NCBI RefSeq assembly: GCF_001552475.1
Contig: NZ_BCRG01000001.1
Location: 248,001-312,000 of the forward strand
Direction of reading: 5' to 3'
DNA: 64,000 bases
DNA from: Microbacterium oleivorans NBRC 103075
Lineage (GTDB): Bacteria > Actinomycetota > Actinomycetes > Actinomycetales > Microbacteriaceae
Shown in pieces: positions 59,547-64,000 of the stretch. The stretch's first letter is position 1. Every line of letters begins with the position of its first letter. The position numbers were made by a program, and so were the translations under genes. The notes under the pieces are model-generated. The model made no database searches, was not told the origin of the DNA, and worked only from the letters and a program-made list of their open reading frames with translations.

Positions 59547-60212
59547 GTGACAGCCCACGCAGACCCGGTCGACCCCGCCGCCCCCGAGACGGGGCCTTCG
59601 CTCGTCTTCGAGGAGAAGGCCGCCCCCCATTCGTGGCTGGATGATGTCGTCGGACTCGCGACGGGGACTTTCACGGTCTCCCTCGGACTCTTCCTCCTGC
59701 ACCTGAGTACAGCGGTGACGGGCGGCACGGCGGGACTTTCGCTGCTGCTGAATTACGCCCTCGACTGGCCGTTCTGGGCGCTGTTCGCCGTCGTCAACCT
59801 GCCGTTCGGTGCGCTCGCGGTGTGGAAGCGCGGGTGGAACTTCGCCCTCCGCACCCTCGTCTGCATCGCCGGGGTGTCGGGCTTCTCCGTCCTCATCGAG
59901 CACCTGTTCCTCGTCGAGAGCATCGACCCGATCTTCGGCACCGTTGCCGGAAACCTGCTCGCCGGGATCGGCCTTCTCATCGTGTTCCGGCACGGGGCGA
60001 GCCTTGGCGGGATCAATGTCGTGGCCCTCGTCATCCAGGATGCGACCGGCATCCGCGTGGGGTGGACCATGATGGTCTTCGATGTCCTCGTCATTCTCCT
60101 CGCCCTCCTCGTCGTCCCGTGGCCGTTCGTCGTGCTCAGCGCGGCCGGTGCTGTCGTGCTGAACCTGGTGCTCGCCCTCAACCACCGGCCCGGCCGGTAC
60201 ATCGGCCACTGA
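59547..60212 (+). CDS. YitT family membrane protein
   Basis: 221 residues from GTG 59547. After a 30-residue acidic N-terminus, five membrane segments are visible. The YitT core is recognisable: VVGLATGTFTVSLGLFLLHLSTAVTGGTAGLSLLLNYALDWPFWALFAVVNLPFGALAVWKRGWNFALRT, then GNLLAGIGLLIVFRHGASLGGINVVALVIQDATGIRVGW. The GGTAG and GGxN motifs are typical. The family is widespread but of unknown function, possibly transport. It is coupled to the next gene by TGATG. Confidence 0.82.
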   Translation: MTAHADPVDPAAPETGPSLVFEEKAAPHSWLDDVVGLATGTFTVSLGLFLLHLSTAVTGGTAGLSLLLNYALDWPFWALFAVVNLPFGALAVWKRGWNFALRTLVCIAGVSGFSVLIEHLFLVESIDPIFGTVAGNLLAGIGLLIVFRHGASLGGINVVALVIQDATGIRVGWTMMVFDVLVILLALLVVPWPFVVLSAAGAVVLNLVLALNHRPGRYIGH

Positions 60213-60511
60213 TGGTCGACATCGGGGGGGTGCGCCTGTCGGGTCGCATGATCTGCGCGACGAAGGCCGAAGCGGATGCCGTGCGGCAACACCTCGACGC
60301 GCACATCGAACGGACCCGCGCCGAACCGGGCTGTCTGCTGTTCGAGATCACGCCGCTCGGCGGCGGTCACGCGTGGTCGGTCGAAGAGCTCTGGACCGAT
60401 GCGCCGACGTTCCGGGAGCACCAGCGTCGGGCTGCCGACAGCGAATGGGGCCGGGCGACGGCGGGTATCGAACGTCGCTACCGCGTCGAGGGATTGACGC
60501 CGGAGGACTGA
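60212..60511 (+). CDS. Antibiotic biosynthesis monooxygenase-fold protein
   Basis: 99 residues from ATG 60212, overlapping the yitT stop (TGATG). The small ABM ferredoxin-like fold is recognisable: RMICATKAEADAVRQHLDAHIERTRAEPGCLLFEITPLGGGHAWSVEELWTDAPTFREHQRRAADSEWGRATAGIERRYRVEGL. The PGCLxFEI and AFxxHQ-like FREHQ segments are typical. Such proteins are quinol monooxygenases or detoxifying dimers; the substrate is unknown. Confidence 0.8.
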   Translation: MVDIGGVRLSGRMICATKAEADAVRQHLDAHIERTRAEPGCLLFEITPLGGGHAWSVEELWTDAPTFREHQRRAADSEWGRATAGIERRYRVEGLTPED

Positions 60512-60534
60512 CCTCTCTGTCAGGTCGGGTCAGG

Positions 60535-61308
60535 TCAGGGCTGGCAGACGGGGCACCAGAACACGATCCGTTCGCTGGTCGCGCGAGCACCGAGCTCCGA
60601 CCCCTGAATGAGGGTGCCGCAGCGGCGACACGGCTTCCCGCCGCGGCCGTAGACCCACGTCTGCTTGCCCGGACGGCTGTCACCGGTGAACGTCCGCCCC
60701 TGCCGGTCGCGGTTCGCACGGATCATCCGGGTGCCGGTCTCGATGATGCCGGGCACATCGACGTCGCGCGCGAGCGCGGTGGGACGGATGCCGCGGACGA
60801 ACAGCAGCTCGTTCGCGTACTCGTTGCCGAACCCGGCGACGTTCCGCTGGTCGAGGAGCGCGACGTGGATGGCGCGTTCGTCCGCCGCGACGTTGGCGAT
60901 CGCCGTCGCCGGGTCCCAGTCGTCGGCGAGCGGATCGGGACCGAGGTGGCCGACGACGCGGTCCTCGTCGGCGGTCGGCAGGACTTCGACCATCGCGAGT
61001 TCGAAGCCGACGGCATCCGCGGGTCGGGTGCCGACGATCGCGCGGGCCTGGAACGCCGGTGCCCGCCACTTCTGGCCGGGCAGGTAGACGTGCCAGCGGC
61101 CCTCCATCTTGAGGTGGGAGTGCAGGGTCTGCGAGCCGATGCGCATGAGAAGGTGCTTGCCGCGGGGGACGACCTCGTGGACGGTCTCGCCGCGGAGGTC
61201 GACGGTGGCGCTCCGCGGGACGCGCACCTCGAAGCGGGTGACCTCGTGGCCCGCGAGCGCCTCGTGCAGCTTCCGCGCGGCTCGGAAGACGGTGTCGCCC
61301 TCAGGCAT
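60535..61308 (-). CDS. nei2: Endonuclease VIII-type DNA glycosylase (Nei2)
   Basis: 257 residues from ATG 61308. It begins MPEGDTV: Pro2 is the Schiff-base nucleophile and Glu3 the catalytic acid. The helix-two-turns-helix region contains VALLDQRNVAGFGNEYANELLFVRGIRP, and a C-terminal zinc finger reads PCRRCGTLIQ with WCPVCQP (four cysteines). It removes oxidised pyrimidines and cuts abasic sites. It follows the lhr helicase gene, as in mycobacteria, so both likely work in DNA repair. Its start region is repeated upstream (61300-61368). Confidence 0.92.
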   Translation of the reverse strand: MPEGDTVFRAARKLHEALAGHEVTRFEVRVPRSATVDLRGETVHEVVPRGKHLLMRIGSQTLHSHLKMEGRWHVYLPGQKWRAPAFQARAIVGTRPADAVGFELAMVEVLPTADEDRVVGHLGPDPLADDWDPATAIANVAADERAIHVALLDQRNVAGFGNEYANELLFVRGIRPTALARDVDVPGIIETGTRMIRANRDRQGRTFTGDSRPGKQTWVYGRGGKPCRRCGTLIQGSELGARATSERIVFWCPVCQP

Positions 61309-61368
61309 AAGTCGACTTCGGCTCAGGCATCAGTCGCCTTCGGCTCAGGCATGGAAAACCTCAGGCAT
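61300..61368 (-). repeat. Repeated copies of the nei2 start region
   Basis: CTCAGGCAT (ATGCCTGAG on the coding strand) occurs at 61300, 61322, 61344 and 61360. The first two lie in adjacent 22-bp units that match at 20 of 22 positions. The copy nearest the gene is its true start; the others open short frames MPEPKSTYA and MPEPKATDA. Confidence 0.75.
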
Positions 61369-64000
61369 GCTGCGGGGTCCGTGCGCCGCGACGGAGGGTG
61401 AGGCCCTTGGGCGATTCGACGAAGCCGGCGTCGCGGAGCGCACGGCCGGCCGCCGTCGTGTAGACGAACGCGCCGCTCACCTGCTCGATCGTGAGGGTGT
61501 CGAGCCCGCGCGTGCGGGAGGTCTCGACGAGGCTCCGCGCGGCGGCACCGAGCACCTCCTCGTCATCGGTGAAGGCGAGGGCGGTGCGCCCGCCGCGCTC
61601 GAGGTACAGCACGAGCGTGCCGTCGACGAGCACGACGAGTCCGCCCGCCTTGCGGCCGGGGCGGTGGTTCACGCCCTCGATCGAGGGCCAGTTCAGCGCC
61701 GCGCCGTACGGGTTGGCGGGGTCGGTGGCGGCGAGCGTGCGCGCCGTCAGCGGGGCGGGTTCCGAGACCGAGGCGAACTCGCGGAGCCGGTCGACGGTCG
61801 CCGAGGTGGCGAACTGCGCGGCGCCGAGCTTCTCGACGAAGTAGCCGCGCCGGCAGTGCCCGGCATCCTCGAATCCGGCGAGGATCCGGTAGACCTGCGC
61901 GAACCCACCCGGCACGCCCTCGGACTGCACGGATCCGCGCGTCACGACGCCGTAGCGCTCGAGCAGGAGGCCCGCCGTCGCGGTCGCCCGGAGGGTCGCA
62001 TCGTCATCCGGCGTCGGCAGCAGCGACCAGCGTCCGCCGACCATCGCTGGCCGCTGCGGGGCGGGCCGAGTCGGCGCGGCGATCGGCGTACCGCGGAACA
62101 TGCGAGAGCGCGGGGTGCGCCGGGTCACGCGGTGCGCCTGCGACCCGCCGCCGAGGAGCCCGCGGACGGGCGCGAAGGTGTCATTCGTCACGCGTCCCGA
62201 CCACGTCAGGTTCCAGAGCGCCTCGATGACGGACTGCTCGTTGGGGGAGGCGACCATCCCGGCGAGCTGCCCGGCGAAGTACGCGCCACCCGCGCCGAGC
62301 GCATCGAGGATCGACTGTTCGAACGGCGTGGGCTCGTCTTCGGGCGTCTGCAGGGTGAGGGTCGCGGCATCCGCGGGGTGCAGGGCGATCCAGCCGTCGC
62401 GGCCCGGGAGCGACCCCTGTCCCGACCAGAGGACCTCGCCCGTCGCGGTCAGTTCGTCGAGGAGCGCGGGGGAGTAGTCCCGCACGCGGGAGGGCAGGAT
62501 GAGCGACTCCCAGGCGCTGGCGGGAAGCGGTACCCCGGCGAGCTGCTCGACGACGGCGAGGACCCCGTCGACACCCTCGAGGGGACGGGTGAGATGCTGC
62601 CAGACCGGCAGGAAGCGCCCCAGGGCCTCGGGTTCGACGGGCTCGACGCTGCCGCGGATCGCGGCGAGCGACCGCATCCGGATGCGTCGCAGCACCTCGC
62701 TGTCGCACCACTCGAGGTCGTCGGAGTGCGTGGAGTCCGCGGGCAGGAAGAACCCGCTCGCGAGCCGTCCCTGCGCTTCGAGTCGCTGCAGCGTCTGGCG
62801 CGCGACAGCGCCGCCGACGCCGAGGCGGGACGCCACATCGGAGGTCCGGAACGGGCCGTGCGTCCGTGCGTAGCGGGCGACGAGGTCGGCGAGCGGATCG
62901 ACGACCGGTTCGAGGAAGGCGGTCGGGATGCCGACGGGCAGGGCCGCGCCGAGGGCATCGCGCAACCGGCCCGCGTCCTCGATGCCCGCGACGCGGGCGA
63001 CACCGCCGAACGTGACCCGGATGGCGCGGCGGGCGTCGATGAGCTCGTCGAGGAGGGCAGCGGCATCCGTTTCGGTCGCAGCCGGCGCCGGGGCATCGGT
63101 GTCGGACGACGCCCCTTCGAGCCGTTCGGCGACCTCGACGGCCGACAGGGGGCCGAGCAGGCGCAGCAGGTCGGCCACGCCCTCGACACCGCGGACCCGG
63201 CGGGTGGGATCGAGTCGCTGCAGCTCCCGCTCGTACTGCTCGATGACGCCGGGATCGAGCAGCTCGCGCATCTCGATCTTGCCAAGCAATTCGCTGAGGA
63301 GGGCGGGGTCGACCGACAGCGCTGCCGCACGCCGCTCGGCGAGCGGAGAGTCGCCCTCGTACATGAACGCGCCGACATATCCGAAGAGCAGGTCGCGCGC
63401 GTAGGGCGACGGGGAGCTCGTCGTCGTCTCGACGAGACGGATGCGGCGGTCCGCGATGCTCCGTGCGATGCGCAGGAGCGCGGGCAGGTCGTAGACGTCC
63501 TGCAGGACCTCGCGAAGCGTCTCGAGGATGATCGGGAAGGTCGGGTGCTCCTTGGCGACCTCGAGCAGCTGCGCCGAGCGCTGCCGCTGCTGCCAGAGTG
63601 GCGACCGCTTGTTGGGGTTGAGCCGGGGAAGAAGCAGCGCCCGGGCCGCGCACTCGCGGAAACGGGAGGCGAACAGCGCCGACCCGCCGACCTCCGAGGT
63701 GACGAGCTGCTCGAGCTCGTCGGCGTCGAACACGAAGAGCTCCGCGCCGGGCGGCTCCGCGTCGGTGTCGGGAACGCGGGCGATGATCCCGTCGTCGCTC
63801 GCGACAGCGGCTCCCTCGACGCCGAGGCGCTCCCGGATCCGGGCGTTGACGGCCAGCGCCCACGGCGCGTGCACATGCATGCCGTACGGGGAATGCAGGA
63901 TGACGCGCCAGTCGCCGACCTCGTCGCGAGAGCGCTCGACGGTCAGGGTCTTGTCGGTCGGCAGACTGCCCGTGGCGTCGCGCTGCTCGCCGATGTAGGC
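61361..64000 (-). CDS. lhr: Lhr-type ATP-dependent helicase, N-terminus beyond window
   Basis: 880 codons are visible; the frame is open through the window edge, so the N-terminal helicase motor is missing here. The visible part begins AYIGEQRDATGSLPTDKTL and passes through RVILHSPYGMHVHAPWALAVNARIRERLG, a hallmark of large Lhr proteins, then the Lhr winged-helix and C-terminal domains (KRSPLWQQRQRSAQLLEVAKEHPTFPIILETLREVLQDVYDLPALL; YEGDSPLAERRAAALSVDPALLSELLG). Lhr is a 3'-5' DNA/RNA-DNA helicase linked to repair. It ends just before nei2 and is very likely cotranscribed with it. Confidence 0.9.
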   Translation of the reverse strand, partial: AYIGEQRDATGSLPTDKTLTVERSRDEVGDWRVILHSPYGMHVHAPWALAVNARIRERLGVEGAAVASDDGIIARVPDTDAEPPGAELFVFDADELEQLVTSEVGGSALFASRFRECAARALLLPRLNPNKRSPLWQQRQRSAQLLEVAKEHPTFPIILETLREVLQDVYDLPALLRIARSIADRRIRLVETTTSSPSPYARDLLFGYVGAFMYEGDSPLAERRAAALSVDPALLSELLGKIEMRELLDPGVIEQYERELQRLDPTRRVRGVEGVADLLRLLGPLSAVEVAERLEGASSDTDAPAPAATETDAAALLDELIDARRAIRVTFGGVARVAGIEDAGRLRDALGAALPVGIPTAFLEPVVDPLADLVARYARTHGPFRTSDVASRLGVGGAVARQTLQRLEAQGRLASGFFLPADSTHSDDLEWCDSEVLRRIRMRSLAAIRGSVEPVEPEALGRFLPVWQHLTRPLEGVDGVLAVVEQLAGVPLPASAWESLILPSRVRDYSPALLDELTATGEVLWSGQGSLPGRDGWIALHPADAATLTLQTPEDEPTPFEQSILDALGAGGAYFAGQLAGMVASPNEQSVIEALWNLTWSGRVTNDTFAPVRGLLGGGSQAHRVTRRTPRSRMFRGTPIAAPTRPAPQRPAMVGGRWSLLPTPDDDATLRATATAGLLLERYGVVTRGSVQSEGVPGGFAQVYRILAGFEDAGHCRRGYFVEKLGAAQFATSATVDRLREFASVSEPAPLTARTLAATDPANPYGAALNWPSIEGVNHRPGRKAGGLVVLVDGTLVLYLERGGRTALAFTDDEEVLGAAARSLVETSRTRGLDTLTIEQVSGAFVYTTAAGRALRDAGFVESPKGLTLRRGARTPQHA

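Overview
The window looks like chromosome of a high-GC actinobacterium, most probably a member of the Microbacteriaceae close to Microbacterium. This is inferred from the very GC-rich third codon positions, frequent GTG starts, tightly overlapping operons (ATGA, TGATG, GTGA junctions), many leaderless promoters, and gene content such as YaeQ, TreY/TreZ/GlgX, Lhr-Nei2 and an AccD1/AccA1-type leucine operon. I see no rRNA, tRNA, CRISPR array, insertion sequence or prophage. Almost all of the window is coding.

Positions 1-10,930 are a surface-glycan neighbourhood. It holds a truncated glycosyltransferase, two more glycosyltransferases, a Gfo/Idh sugar oxidoreductase coupled to a DegT-family protein that has lost its PLP lysine, a small wall-anchored protein with an LAHTG sorting signal, and a large ATP-binding LuxR regulator. 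Long non-coding stretches here carry big hairpins and many TTGGGGA/TCCCCAA half-sites. Positions 10,931-16,889 hold ordinary single genes: a DUF1540 metal-binding protein, YaeQ, a short solute-binding lipoprotein coupled to a CDF transporter, a desaturase, a nitroreductase and a SRPBCC protein.

Positions 16,935-22,361 are a leucine/itaconate-type operon (carboxyltransferase, biotin carboxylase, MaoC hydratase, CitE-like lyase, TetR) behind a palindromic operator; no acyl-CoA dehydrogenase is present. An SDR follows. Positions 23,479-29,106 form a xylose locus: ROK regulator, xylA, xylB, a ThuA protein and a Gfo/Idh oxidoreductase.

Positions 29,185-48,288 are two oligosaccharide loci back to back. 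The first has an LplB/LplC/LipO-type importer, LacI and DUF624 genes, a GH42 beta-galactosidase, a GH31 alpha-xylosidase and a GH3 enzyme. The second has a GH3 enzyme, a MalFG-type permease pair, a binding protein and a divergent LacI. With xylA/xylB next door, the enzyme set fits intracellular breakdown of xyloglucan oligosaccharides: galactose, xylose and glucose are removed in turn and xylose enters the pentose phosphate pathway. No transporter ATPase and no endo-xyloglucanase are visible.

Positions 48,336-64,000 are housekeeping and stress genes: a small alarmone synthetase, glgX-treY-treZ (glycogen to trehalose), a TspO-like membrane protein, a glutamine amidotransferase, a LysR effector domain without a DNA-binding domain, a thermonuclease, a left-handed-beta-helix protein, YitT, a monooxygenase-fold protein, and the nei2-lhr repair pair, the latter cut by the window edge.
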